From Polycyclovorans sp964425915 (GTDB lineage Bacteria > Pseudomonadota > Gammaproteobacteria > Nevskiales > Nevskiaceae), in assembly GCA_964425915.1 (NCBI GenBank), contig CAYROO010000003.1, positions 376,122-440,121 on the forward strand: DNA of 64,000 nt, written 5' to 3'. A program made the position numbers and the translations under genes. The notes beneath the pieces are model-generated. The model did no database searches. It was given only the letters and a program-made list of their open reading frames with translations, and was not told the origin of the DNA. This document shows, one piece after another, positions 17,746 to 26,322 of this stretch (the first letter of the stretch is position 1; every line of letters starts with the position of its first letter).

Positions 17746-18321
17746 TCATGTGGAAGGTCCGAGCACTCGCGAAAAGATCGCGCCCCGCTCGCGCAGCAAC
17801 CAGTACAGTGCCGCCCACACCTTGGGTTCCACCTGGCGACCAGCTCGTTGCTGTACTTCGAGCCAATCATGGATGCCGGCTAGCGGGACCACATGAACCT
17901 GGATGTTCTCGCCGTGGACGCCACCGCCCTCGTGCACACGGCGCAGGCCCGTGGCGCGCAACACGTGACTGGTTTCAGCGGTAAGTCCGGGCGCGGAGGG
18001 GCCGTCGAAGGCCGGACGCAAGGTCTCGCAGTCGAAGCCGGTTTCCTCAAGCAGCTCACGACGTGCGGCCACCAAGGCACTCTCCCCGGCAAACTCCGCG
18101 CTGTCGCCGATGACCCCGGCCGGCAGTTCGATGCAGGCGGCTTGCACCGGGATGCGGTACTGCTCCACCAGCACCAGCGCATCATCATCGGTGACGGCGA
18201 TGATCGCCGCCGCGCCACCGGTAGCACGGCGGCGCACATACTCCCAATGGCCGTGCCGCAGCAGTTGGAGAAACCGGCCCTCATGGAGGGTGTGAGGCGG
18301 GCGATCCGGCAGTCGGGTCAT
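17746..18321 (-). CDS. Nudix hydrolase, ADP-ribose pyrophosphatase-like
   Basis: The 191-residue protein carries the Nudix signature with catalytic block RRELLEETGF preceded by GESALVAA. The spacing between the first Gly (PAGVIG) and the first Glu is longer than the classical GX5E, a variant I recall in some ADP-ribose/nucleotide-sugar hydrolases. The start at 18321 overlaps the rlmJ stop (ATGA); longer versions would run inside rlmJ. Likely substrates are ADP-ribose or other nucleoside diphosphate conjugates, hydrolysed with Mg2+. It is the last gene of the minus-strand series that includes hisG, hisD, Na/Pi transporter and PPK2 genes. Confidence 0.88.
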   Translation of the reverse strand: MTRLPDRPPHTLHEGRFLQLLRHGHWEYVRRRATGGAAAIIAVTDDDALVLVEQYRIPVQAACIELPAGVIGDSAEFAGESALVAARRELLEETGFDCETLRPAFDGPSAPGLTAETSHVLRATGLRRVHEGGGVHGENIQVHVVPLAGIHDWLEVQQRAGRQVEPKVWAALYWLLRERGAIFSRVLGPST

Positions 18322-19133
18322 GAGGCGATGGGCTCGAGGGCATAGCCGGCGCCCGGCCCTTGCGCGAGGCGATCGGCGAGCACGGCGAGGTGGGCAGGCA
18401 AGGCCTGCTGGAAGGCATAGGGTGGGTTGATGACAGCCAGGCCGCATCCCCGCATGCGGGCGTCCTGCGGGTGGCTGACAAAGATGCGGGCATCGACGGC
18501 ATCGCGCTTCACGGTGCGCCCCAGCCGCCGCACGAAGCTGTCGGCGGCGTGACGCTGCTTCACCGGATACCACAGGGCCAACACGGCATGGGCCATGCGG
18601 GCCACCGTGGCCGCCGCAAATTCGGTGAGACGGTCGAATTCGTCACGCGCCTCGAAGGGCGGATCGACCAGCACCAGGGCGCGCTTCTCAGGTGGCGGCA
18701 GCAATGAAAACGCCTGGTAGCCGTCACGTTCGTGAAGGGCGTGCCCGCTGCCCCGCATCTCGGACTTCAGCTGGGCGAAGATGGCCGGCTGCTTCTCGCA
18801 GAGCATGAGCCGGTCTTGGGGCCGACGCATCGCCGCGGCGATGGCCGGGGAGCCGGGGTAGCGACCGGGCTGAAGGCGCACCAAGCTGCGGTACTGCATG
18901 AGCCAGGGCGGCAGCGGATCGTCATCATCGAGCAGGCGCTGAACCCCAGGGGCCGCCTCGCCGGTGCGCAGTGCGGCCTCGGCTGAGAGCGCATAGCGAC
19001 CCACGCCAGCATGGGTATCGAGATATGCCCAGGCGCTGTCCTTCTGGTTGAACGATTCCAGCAAGCCCAGCAACAGGACGTGCTTGAAGACATCGGCAAA
19101 GTTGCCGGCGTGGAATTGATGTTGGTAGTGCAT
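18318..19133 (-). CDS. rlmJ: 23S rRNA (adenine(2030)-N6)-methyltransferase RlmJ
   Basis: The 271-residue protein begins with the family hallmark MHYQHQFHAGNFADVFKHVL and contains LDTHAGVGRY (SAM-binding region) and the catalytic LVDPPFE, a DPP[YF] motif of N6-adenine methyltransferases. Length is close to the E. coli protein (280). It modifies A2030 of 23S rRNA. The stop codon overlaps the Nudix start by 4 bp, and the gene lies 6 bp after the PPK2 gene, so it is part of the same transcription unit. Confidence 0.96.
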   Translation of the reverse strand: MHYQHQFHAGNFADVFKHVLLLGLLESFNQKDSAWAYLDTHAGVGRYALSAEAALRTGEAAPGVQRLLDDDDPLPPWLMQYRSLVRLQPGRYPGSPAIAAAMRRPQDRLMLCEKQPAIFAQLKSEMRGSGHALHERDGYQAFSLLPPPEKRALVLVDPPFEARDEFDRLTEFAAATVARMAHAVLALWYPVKQRHAADSFVRRLGRTVKRDAVDARIFVSHPQDARMRGCGLAVINPPYAFQQALPAHLAVLADRLAQGPGAGYALEPIAS

Positions 19134-19139
19134 GGCGGT

Positions 19140-20522
19140 TCAGACCGTGGTCAACGCCTCGCATAGATGATGCAGCACCGTCAGCCGGGCGTGGGCCTTG
19201 TCCTCGGCGGCAACCAGGTGCCAGCGGGCGTCGGCGCGGTCGGTATAGGCGAACATGTCATCGGCCGCCTCGACATAGTCGTCCCAACGTTCCCGGTTGC
19301 GCCAGTCTTCGTCGGTGAGCTTGTGCCGCTTGTGAGGTTGCCGCGCGCGCGCATTGAAGCGGCGCAGCTGTTCGTCGGGGCTGATGTGCAGCCAGCACTT
19401 CACCAGCACGGTGCCGCGGCTGACCATCTGCTGCTCGAAATCGTTGATTTCGTCGTAGGCACGCCGGCACTGAGCCGCACTGATCGTGCCTTCCACGCGT
19501 TCGACCAGCACGCGGCCGTACCAGGAACGGTCGAATACGGTCATCTGGCCGTCGGTCGGCAGCTGCCGCCAGAACCGCCACAGGTACGGGTACTGGCGGG
19601 CCTGTGGCGAGGGCGCAGATACCGGCACCACTTGAAACAGCCGAGCATCAAGCGGATCCGTGACCCGGCGGATCACCCCACCCTTACCCGCCGCATCCCA
19701 GCCCTCCAGCACCAGCACCACGGCGCGTCGCGCGTTGTGGGCGGCCCAGACACGCCGTGACAGTTCGTGCTGCAGCGCACGCTGACGGCTCGCCGCGTTG
19801 TTGGGTGCGGTCACTGTGAGATCCACCTGCGCCAGCCCTTGCGCAGCGCGACGCCGACGCAGCCGCTGGGCCGGCAGCGGGGGTGGTGCTTGGGCGGCGG
19901 CGCGCGTCAGCGCCTGCACCACGTGGCTCAGTGCGGCACGGACGGCGGCGGGGCCATGGCCGTGGTCGATCACCTGCCAGGGACTGCAGGTTTGGCACAG
20001 CCGGTTCAAGCGTTGCGGTGCCCCGGCATCGGCGGCGAGCAAGGCCACTTCGCTGTCCGTCGGCAGGCGAGCCTCGGCCGCCAGGTTGCCACGCAGCCGT
20101 TTGCGTGCGCCGTCAAGGTCTGCCGATATCCATAGCTTGATCAGGCTGGCGCCAGCGTCCTGCAACTGGTTCTCCAGCAGACGCTGAGAGGTCAGATCAA
20201 CGCGCTGCCCTCGCAGTGCCGCAAGGATGGGGTCGGCATACCAGCCATTGAGGAACAGGCCGATTTCACCGGCGCGCGGCAGATGCTGCCAATAGCGCCA
20301 TAGGGCTGGCCGGTCCTGGCCCGCTGCGCCCTCCTGTAACCAGGCGTTGATCCGCAGCCCGCGGGTATCGAAGTGGTGCGTGAGGGCGTTGAGAATCGCA
20401 TGCCGGCCACTGCCCTCGACCCCGGCAATCACCAGCACCACAGCCCGCTGGGCCGACTGCAGGGCCTGCTGGGCTTTGAGCGCAGAAAGCCGCGATGGCT
20501 TGCGCGTTTTGGCTTGGGTCAC
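19140..20522 (-). CDS. Two-domain PPK2-family polyphosphate:nucleotide phosphotransferase
   Basis: The 460-residue protein has two tandem PPK2 domains, as in polyphosphate:AMP phosphotransferase (Pap, ~500 residues), which makes ADP from AMP using polyphosphate. The C-terminal domain is intact: Walker A GWDAAGKGG (274-281), lid DRSWYGR and a Walker-B-like VLVKCWLHIS. In the N-terminal domain the equivalent sites are degraded: GVEGSGRH (34-41, Arg for the P-loop Lys) and NGWYADPI in place of DRSWYGR, so it is probably structural. The start overlaps the stop of the Na/Pi transporter gene (ATGA). This joins phosphate uptake to polyphosphate use. Specificity for AMP, ADP or GDP is inferred from domain layout only. 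Confidence 0.9.
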   Translation of the reverse strand: MTQAKTRKPSRLSALKAQQALQSAQRAVVLVIAGVEGSGRHAILNALTHHFDTRGLRINAWLQEGAAGQDRPALWRYWQHLPRAGEIGLFLNGWYADPILAALRGQRVDLTSQRLLENQLQDAGASLIKLWISADLDGARKRLRGNLAAEARLPTDSEVALLAADAGAPQRLNRLCQTCSPWQVIDHGHGPAAVRAALSHVVQALTRAAAQAPPPLPAQRLRRRRAAQGLAQVDLTVTAPNNAASRQRALQHELSRRVWAAHNARRAVVLVLEGWDAAGKGGVIRRVTDPLDARLFQVVPVSAPSPQARQYPYLWRFWRQLPTDGQMTVFDRSWYGRVLVERVEGTISAAQCRRAYDEINDFEQQMVSRGTVLVKCWLHISPDEQLRRFNARARQPHKRHKLTDEDWRNRERWDDYVEAADDMFAYTDRADARWHLVAAEDKAHARLTVLHHLCEALTTV

Positions 20523-22036
20523 GGCGCCCCCATTGGGCTAGGATTGGGGACATCTTCGCGCAACCGGGCAATCACGGTCAGCAGCTGCTCCAGGGTGCGC
20601 TCTGCCGTCAAGGTGTCGATGGCGTCGGACACCGTCAACTCGCGTCGCGCGGTGCGGTGGAGCACCTCAGATCGCAACGGCAGCGGCGCCTGGTCGAGCG
20701 CAGGCAATGCCGTCCCGGTCGCCAGCGACCGCGCCAGCTGCGCCCGCGCGGGCGCCAGACCTCGGCATGCCAGCAGGGGTGCCAGTTCGCAATCTTCCAG
20801 CAGTGCCGCCAGCTGCTCGGCCAGCGCAAGACGCTGGATCATCGCGGCAAACACCGGAAGCCGTTGCGGCTCGATGGCCGGTACCCGCTGCAGAAAGCTC
20901 GCGATGACCGGCAGTACCGCACGTGCATCCTGCGGATAGATCACGGGCTTCCCGCGCAGTGCCTCCTCCAAATAGGCCTGCAACAGGCCCACCGCTTCAT
21001 CGACGGCGCGTCTTGCTGCATCCAGAGCCAGGGCGGGCACAGTGGCCAGACTGGCATCCAGGTGGCGGGACAGTGGCGCGTGTGGTTCGGGCACCCAGCG
21101 CAACGCGAAGGCCGCCAGCGGGCCGATCAGCGGAATGAATAGGGCCGCTCCCAGCAGATTGAACGCGGTGTGGAAGGCCGCCAGCGACAGCGCCTGGTCA
21201 TCGTGAAGATAGGTCTCGGTCCAAGCATCGACAGCATGCGTGAACAGTGGCAGCAGCAGAAAAGCGACCGTGCCGGTGCCGACGTTGAACAGGATGTGCA
21301 CCAGCGCCGTGCGTTTAGCGGGGGCCTGCGCACCGATGGCAGCAATAACGGCGGTCACTGTGGTGCCGACGTTCTGACCGATCACCAGTGCCGCCGCCTG
21401 CTCGAAGTTGATGGCACCGCCCGACAAGGCGGTGAGAGTGGTGGCAACCGCCGCACTGGAGGATTGCATCACCACGGTCATCGCCACGCCGAGCCCCACC
21501 AGACCCAGACGTGCGCCGATGCCCTCGGCGGAATAGCGGCTGAAATCCCAGTGAGAAGAGAGCGCCGCCATGCCCTCCTGCAACACATCGATGCCGACGA
21601 AGATCACGCCGAACCCGGCCAAGGCCGTGCCGGCCTGCGCCAGGCGCTTGCGACCCAACAGGCGCGCCAGGGCACCGACGCCGATCAGTGGCAACGCCAG
21701 GCTGCCCACCGACAGCTTGAGCCCCAATAGTGAGACGATCCAGCCGGTGCTGGTGGTGCCAATGTTGGCGCCGATGATGACGCCGATGGCGTTGTTGAAG
21801 CCAAGCAGACCCGCCGACACGAAGCCGATGGTGGCCAGGGTGGTAGCGCTGGAGCTCTGCACCAGTGCGGTGACACCGGCGCCCGTGGCGACGGCGGTCC
21901 AGCGGCTACCGGTGAAGCGCGCCAGCCAACTCCGCAACGCATCACCGGCCAATGCCTTGAGACCGTCGGTCATCAGCACCATGCCCAGCAGGAACAGTCC
22001 GATACCGCCCAGAACCGTGCCGAGAGTACTCAACAC
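20519..22036 (-). CDS. Na+/phosphate cotransporter family protein with PhoU-like tail
   Basis: The 505-residue membrane protein carries the duplicated Na/Pi-cotransporter repeat, each with the QSSSA motif: QSSSATTLATIGFVSAGLL near residue 60 and QSSSAAVATTLTALSGG near 190, followed by GANIGTT and GQNVGTT. About eight hydrophobic segments fill residues 1-315. The last ~170 residues are helical and soluble, as in the PhoU-like domain of NptA/YjbB relatives. Homologues import or export phosphate coupled to sodium. The gene sits 12 bp after hisD and overlaps the PPK2 gene. Confidence 0.9.
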   Translation of the reverse strand: MLSTLGTVLGGIGLFLLGMVLMTDGLKALAGDALRSWLARFTGSRWTAVATGAGVTALVQSSSATTLATIGFVSAGLLGFNNAIGVIIGANIGTTSTGWIVSLLGLKLSVGSLALPLIGVGALARLLGRKRLAQAGTALAGFGVIFVGIDVLQEGMAALSSHWDFSRYSAEGIGARLGLVGLGVAMTVVMQSSSAAVATTLTALSGGAINFEQAAALVIGQNVGTTVTAVIAAIGAQAPAKRTALVHILFNVGTGTVAFLLLPLFTHAVDAWTETYLHDDQALSLAAFHTAFNLLGAALFIPLIGPLAAFALRWVPEPHAPLSRHLDASLATVPALALDAARRAVDEAVGLLQAYLEEALRGKPVIYPQDARAVLPVIASFLQRVPAIEPQRLPVFAAMIQRLALAEQLAALLEDCELAPLLACRGLAPARAQLARSLATGTALPALDQAPLPLRSEVLHRTARRELTVSDAIDTLTAERTLEQLLTVIARLREDVPNPSPMGAP

Positions 22037-22048
22037 GGTGACATCGCC

Positions 22049-23350
22049 CTAGCCGCGGTCGCGGGCACTCGCGGCATGCGCCGCCAGGCCTTCGGCATCG
22101 GCGATACGACCGGCCACCGAGGAGAGAACCCGCGCTCCATCAACACTGCAGGCGATGAGACTGGTCCGCTTCTGGAACTCGTAGACGCCCAGCGGATTGG
22201 AAAACCGGGCCGCACGTGAGGTCGGCAGCACGTGGTTGGGGCCCGCGCAGTAGTCGCCCAGCGCCTCCGGGGTGTGGCGCCCCATGAAGATGGCGCCAGC
22301 GTGGCGGATCTTGGGCAGCAGCGCCTCGGGATCGTCGACCGCCAGTTCCAGATGTTCGGCTGCGATGTGGTTGGCAATGGCCGCGGCATCGTCCAGGTCT
22401 CGCACGTGGATCAGCGCCCCACGATGGCCCATCGAGGCGCGCACGATGTCCTGACGCGGTAGCTCGGCAAGGCGCGCGTTGAGCGCGGCTTCGACAGCGT
22501 CGAGGTGGGCGGCATCGGGGCTGATGAGAATGGACTGCGCCAGTTCGTCATGCTCGGCCTGGCTGAACAGGTCCATCGCCATCCAGCGCGGGTCGGAGCC
22601 CGGTTCGCTGATCACCACGATTTCGGAAGGGCCGGCAATGGAATCGATCCCGACCCGACCGAACACGCGGCGCTTGGCGGCAGCCACATAGGCATTGCCG
22701 GGGCCGACGATCTTGTCGACCGAGGGCACCGTCTCGGTGCCCCAGGCCAGCGCCGCCACTGCCTGCGCGCCGCCGACGGTGATGACGCGGTCGATCCCGG
22801 CCAGATAGGCCGCGCCCAGCACCACCGGGTTGAGCTGGTCATCCGGCGCCGGTACCACCATCACCACTTCGGGGACGCCCGCCACCTTGGCGGGGATGGC
22901 ATTCATCAGCACCGACGAGGGGTAGGCCGCCTTGCCGCCCGGCACGTAGAGGCCAACCCGGTCCATGGGCGTGACCCGCTGACCCAGCTGGTTGCCGAGT
23001 GCATCGGTGAAGCTGAACGGCGCGATGCGCTGATGTTCGGCGTAGGCGCGGATGCGCTCCGCGGCGGTCTGCAGCGCCTCGCGCAGGTCCGGCGGCAGGC
23101 TGTTCCAGGCAGCCTCCAGCCGCGCATGCGGCAGCACCAGTTGCGCTGCATCCGTCACGGCACGGCGGTCGAAACGGTTGGTGTAGCGCAGCAGCGCGGC
23201 GTCTCCCTCCGCGCGCACCGCCAAGATGATGTCGTCCACCACGGCGGTGATATCGGCGCTGATCTCAGGCGCGCGGTCCAACAAGGCGTCGAGGGACGCG
23301 GCGAAGGCGGGGTCTCGGCTGTCCAGCCGCTGGATGCCCAGCGCGCTCAT
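22049..23350 (-). CDS. hisD: Histidinol dehydrogenase HisD
   Basis: The 433-residue enzyme performs the last two oxidations of histidine synthesis, from histidinol to histidine, using NAD and zinc. Family motifs present: GLYVPGGKAAYPSSVLMN, VGPGNAYVAAAKR, AGPSEIVVIS and SQAEHDELAQS, which include the zinc and catalytic Glu-His residues. Length is normal (~430). The start overlaps the hisG stop by 4 bp. The remaining his genes (hisC, hisB and so on) are not in the window. Confidence 0.98.
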   Translation of the reverse strand: MSALGIQRLDSRDPAFAASLDALLDRAPEISADITAVVDDIILAVRAEGDAALLRYTNRFDRRAVTDAAQLVLPHARLEAAWNSLPPDLREALQTAAERIRAYAEHQRIAPFSFTDALGNQLGQRVTPMDRVGLYVPGGKAAYPSSVLMNAIPAKVAGVPEVVMVVPAPDDQLNPVVLGAAYLAGIDRVITVGGAQAVAALAWGTETVPSVDKIVGPGNAYVAAAKRRVFGRVGIDSIAGPSEIVVISEPGSDPRWMAMDLFSQAEHDELAQSILISPDAAHLDAVEAALNARLAELPRQDIVRASMGHRGALIHVRDLDDAAAIANHIAAEHLELAVDDPEALLPKIRHAGAIFMGRHTPEALGDYCAGPNHVLPTSRAARFSNPLGVYEFQKRTSLIACSVDGARVLSSVAGRIADAEGLAAHAASARDRG

Positions 23351-23976
23351 CCGGCGCTCCCGGTGGCCTCGGAAAAACGATCCAGCCAGCCGCGGATGGC
23401 GACGTGCTTCATCTTCATGGCCGCCTTGTTGACCACCAGCCGCGCGGTGATCGGCGCGATCACTTCGGTTTCCACCAGGCCATTGGCCTTGAGGGTGTTG
23501 CCGGTGTCGACCAGGTCGACGATGACATCGGCCAGCCCCACCAGGGGCGCCAGCTCCATGGACCCGTAGAGCTTGATGATCTCGACCTGGGCATCCCGCC
23601 GCGCGAAGTGCGCGCGGGTGAGCGCAGGGTACTTGGTGGCCACGCGCAGACGGCGCTGTGGCGGCGGCGGCGGTGCATCCTTCTGCTGCGCGACCGACAG
23701 CCGGCAGCCGGCAATGCCGAGGTCCAGCGGCTCGTACAGGTCCTGGCCGCCGTGCTCCATCAGCACATCCTTGCCGGTGATACCCATGTCGGCCGCACCG
23801 TAGGCCACGTAGGTGGGCACGTCGGCCGGCCGGATGATGAGCAGCTGCAGGTCCGGCACCGTGGTGGGAACGCGCAGCAGACGGCCGATGTCTCCGGCCG
23901 GTTCAACGCCCATCCGCTGCAGCAGCGGCAGGCTATCGTCGAGGATGCGGCCCTTGGAAAGCGCGAGGGTGATCAT
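23347..23976 (-). CDS. hisG: ATP phosphoribosyltransferase HisG, short form
   Basis: The 209-residue protein starts MITLALSKGRILDDSLPLL and contains the phosphoribosyl-binding segment DVIVDLVDTGNTLKANGL. It catalyses the first step of histidine synthesis, joining ATP and PRPP. At ~210 residues it is the short form without the C-terminal regulatory ACT-like domain. Short forms work with the HisZ subunit, which is not encoded in this window. It is followed directly by hisD (ATGA overlap), an arrangement common in beta- and gammaproteobacteria. Confidence 0.97.
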   Translation of the reverse strand: MITLALSKGRILDDSLPLLQRMGVEPAGDIGRLLRVPTTVPDLQLLIIRPADVPTYVAYGAADMGITGKDVLMEHGGQDLYEPLDLGIAGCRLSVAQQKDAPPPPPQRRLRVATKYPALTRAHFARRDAQVEIIKLYGSMELAPLVGLADVIVDLVDTGNTLKANGLVETEVIAPITARLVVNKAAMKMKHVAIRGWLDRFSEATGSAG

Positions 23977-24011
23977 GAAGGCGGACGCGAAAAACGGGCG
24001 GCTAGTATACC

Positions 24012-24029
24012 GGCGGGGGCGGCCCCGCC
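24012..24029 (-). terminator. GC-rich hairpin after murA
   Basis: GGCGGGG (24012-24018) and CCCCGCC (24023-24029) flank a 4-nt loop just past the murA stop. On the minus strand it is followed by GGTATACTAGCC, without a T-run, so it is a weak or Rho-assisted terminator at best, and read-through into hisG is plausible. Confidence 0.4.
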
Positions 24030-24033
24030 CCGA

Positions 24034-25299
24034 TCACAGCAGCTTGTCCACCCGTCGGATCTGCGCCCCCAGCGCCTGCAGCTTCTGCTCGATGCGCTCG
24101 TAGCCACGGTCCATGTGGTAGATGCGGTCAATGATGGTCTCGCCATCGGCCGCGAGTGCGGCAATCACCAGCGAGGCCGACGCCCGCAGGTCGGTGGCCA
24201 TGATCGGTGCTGCAGTCAGCCGTTCCTTGCCGGTAATGATGGCGGTATTACCTTCCACCCGGATGTCCGCCCCCAGCCGCAGCAGCTCGTTGGCGTGCAT
24301 GAAACGGTTCTCGAAGATGGTTTCGCGGATGGTGCCGGTGCCCTCGGCCAGGCAGTTCATCGCCATGATCTGCGCCTGCATGTCGGTGGGAAACCCAGGA
24401 TGCGGCATGGTATGCAGGTTGACCGCCTTGGGACGCTGGCCCTGCATGTCCAGCTCGATGAAGTCCACACCGGTGCGGATGTGCGCACCCGCCTGCTGCA
24501 GCTTGACCAGCACCGCGTCCAGCAGCGAGGGATCGGTGTCGGTGACGCGGCAGCGGCCGCGGGTGGTGGCAGCGGCGGCCAGATAGGTGCCGGTCTCGAT
24601 CCGGTCCGGCAGCACCCGGTGCTCGGCGGCGTGCAACCGGTCCACGCCCTGAATGTGGATGGTGGTGGTGCCGTCGCCCGCAATCTTGGCGCCCATGGCC
24701 CGTAGACAATTGGCGAGATCCACCACTTCCGGTTCTCGCGCGGCATTTTCCAGCACGGTCTCGCCGCGCGCCAGCACCGCCGCCATCATCAGGTTCTCGG
24801 TGCCGGTAACGGTGACGGTGTCGAAGACGATGCGGGCGCCCTTGAGTTTGCTGGCACGGGCATGGACGAAGCCGCCTTCCAACTTGATCTCGGCGCCCAT
24901 GGCCTCCAGCCCCATCAGGTGCAGGTTGACCGGCCGCGCGCCGATGGCGCAGCCACCCGGCAGCGAGACGTGCCCTTCGCCGCGCGCCGCCACCAGCGGC
25001 CCCAACACCAGGATGCTGGCCCGCATGGTGCGCACCAGCTCGTAGGGCGCCACGCAGGTGGTGATGCCGCGGGCATCGAGCACGCGTGTATGGCTGTCCG
25101 GGCGTTCAACCTTCACCCCCATCTGGCTCAGCAGCTTGCCGGTGGTGCCGACATCCCAGAGATCGGGGACGTTGGTGACGGTCAGCGGCGCATCCGACAG
25201 CAGCGCTGCACAGAGAATCGGCAACGCGGCGTTCTTGGCACCACTGGCGGCGATTTCGCCGTCGAGCGGGCCGTTGCCCTCAATGACGAACTTATCCAT
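24034..25299 (-). CDS. murA: UDP-N-acetylglucosamine 1-carboxyvinyltransferase MurA
   Basis: The 421-residue enzyme transfers enolpyruvate from PEP to UDP-GlcNAc, the first committed step of peptidoglycan synthesis. The catalytic Cys is present as Cys117 in LPGGCAIGARPVNLH, so fosfomycin sensitivity at this residue is expected. The substrate-binding Lys22 occurs in GAKNAALPILCAALL. Length is standard (~420). It overlaps the ibaG/bolA gene by one base, the gene order typical of the gammaproteobacterial ibaG-murA pair. Confidence 0.98.
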   Translation of the reverse strand: MDKFVIEGNGPLDGEIAASGAKNAALPILCAALLSDAPLTVTNVPDLWDVGTTGKLLSQMGVKVERPDSHTRVLDARGITTCVAPYELVRTMRASILVLGPLVAARGEGHVSLPGGCAIGARPVNLHLMGLEAMGAEIKLEGGFVHARASKLKGARIVFDTVTVTGTENLMMAAVLARGETVLENAAREPEVVDLANCLRAMGAKIAGDGTTTIHIQGVDRLHAAEHRVLPDRIETGTYLAAAATTRGRCRVTDTDPSLLDAVLVKLQQAGAHIRTGVDFIELDMQGQRPKAVNLHTMPHPGFPTDMQAQIMAMNCLAEGTGTIRETIFENRFMHANELLRLGADIRVEGNTAIITGKERLTAAPIMATDLRASASLVIAALAADGETIIDRIYHMDRGYERIEQKLQALGAQIRRVDKLL

Positions 25300-25535
25300 C
25301 AGGCACAGGGCGCCTTGGGCGCACGGGTGCGCAGGGCCAGCGCGTGGATCTCGCGGCCCATGCGCTCGCCCAGCGCGGCATAGACCATGCGGTGCTGCTC
25401 GACCATGGTCTTGCCGGCGAAGCCGGGATACAGCACCTCGGCCTCGAAATGCTGGCCATCGTCGCCCCGAACCTGGGCCACACAGCCGGGTAGGCCGGCC
25501 TCGATGAGTTGTTCGATCTGCTTGCGGTCCATCAT
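25299..25535 (-). CDS. ibaG: BolA-family protein, IbaG-like
   Basis: The 78-residue protein has the BolA fold elements: an N-terminal helix IEQLIEAGLPG, strand AQVRGDDGQHFEAEVLYPGFAGK and MVEQHRMVYAALGERM, with the conserved His that helps bind a [2Fe-2S] cluster shared with monothiol glutaredoxins. Position directly in front of murA is diagnostic for IbaG (formerly YrbA). AGGAG lies ahead of the ATG at 25535; a second ATG follows immediately. IbaG-type proteins are linked to iron-sulfur trafficking and acid or envelope stress. Confidence 0.93.
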   Translation of the reverse strand: MMDRKQIEQLIEAGLPGCVAQVRGDDGQHFEAEVLYPGFAGKTMVEQHRMVYAALGERMGREIHALALRTRAPKAPCA

Positions 25536-25545
25536 GACGCGCTCC

Positions 25546-26322
25546 TTATTTGCGCAGCTTATAGCCGCTCATCAGCATCCACAGGGCGATGCCGGACATC
25601 ACGGCGGTGAAGGCCGCACTCCACAACAGGCTCTGCCACACCGGCACGTCGGCAATGCCGAAGAAGCCGTAGCGGAAACCATCGATCATGTAGAAGAACG
25701 GGTTGAAGTGCGACACCCGGTCCCACAGTTCGGGCAGGGCGTGCACCGAATAGAACACGCCGGACAGGAACGACAGCGGCGTGATGAAGAAATTGGTGAA
25801 AGCGGCGATATGGTCAAATTTCTGGCTGATCAGCCCGACGATCACGCCGAACGCCGCCAGCCCGGTTGCAGCCAGCAGAAACACCGCCAGCAACACCAGC
25901 GGATGCGCGAACGGCAGCGGCACGAAAGGCAGGGTCACCGCCAGCATCGCCAGGCTGACCAACAGCGCGCGAATGATGGCCGCGCCGACATAGGCACAAA
26001 ACCATTCCCAAGCCCCGATCGGCGCCAGCATCACAAACACCAGGTTGCCCATCACCTTGGACTGGATGAGGCTGGAGCTGGAGTTGGCAAAGGCGTTCTG
26101 GATCACCGTCATCATGATCAGGCCGGGGACCAGGAACTCGGTGTAACTGACGCCTTCGTACACCGGCGCGCGGCCCTGCATGGCCTGGGCAAACACCAGC
26201 AGGTAGAGCAGCGAGGTGATGATCGGCGCCCCCACGGTCTGACCCAGCACGCTGGTGAAACGCTTGACCTCCTTGAGAAACAGGGTGCGGAACCCGATCG
26301 GATTGCGGGTCATCTCACTCAT
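25546..26322 (-). CDS. ABC-2 type transporter permease (YadH-like)
   Basis: The 258-residue membrane protein has six hydrophobic segments and the ABC-2 signature region near the C terminus (FITPLSFLSGVFYSVHALPE). Size and partner match YadH of the YadGH exporter. It forms a two-gene unit with the ATPase gene, whose stop overlaps its start (ATGA). It is followed 10 bp later by ibaG. It replaces the Mla lipid-transport genes found upstream of ibaG-murA in E. coli. The exported substrate is unknown. Confidence 0.93.
   Translation of the reverse strand: MSEMTRNPIGFRTLFLKEVKRFTSVLGQTVGAPIITSLLYLLVFAQAMQGRAPVYEGVSYTEFLVPGLIMMTVIQNAFANSSSSLIQSKVMGNLVFVMLAPIGAWEWFCAYVGAAIIRALLVSLAMLAVTLPFVPLPFAHPLVLLAVFLLAATGLAAFGVIVGLISQKFDHIAAFTNFFITPLSFLSGVFYSVHALPELWDRVSHFNPFFYMIDGFRYGFFGIADVPVWQSLLWSAAFTAVMSGIALWMLMSGYKLRK

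Noticed and set aside
24004..24009. TATACT as -10 box of hisG
   Set aside because: At 16-18 bp upstream only GC-rich hairpin sequence is found, with no -35 box; hisG may be read from upstream genes.
23404..24705. 433-codon plus-strand open frame
   Set aside because: Antisense to hisG and murA; no start signal or domain.
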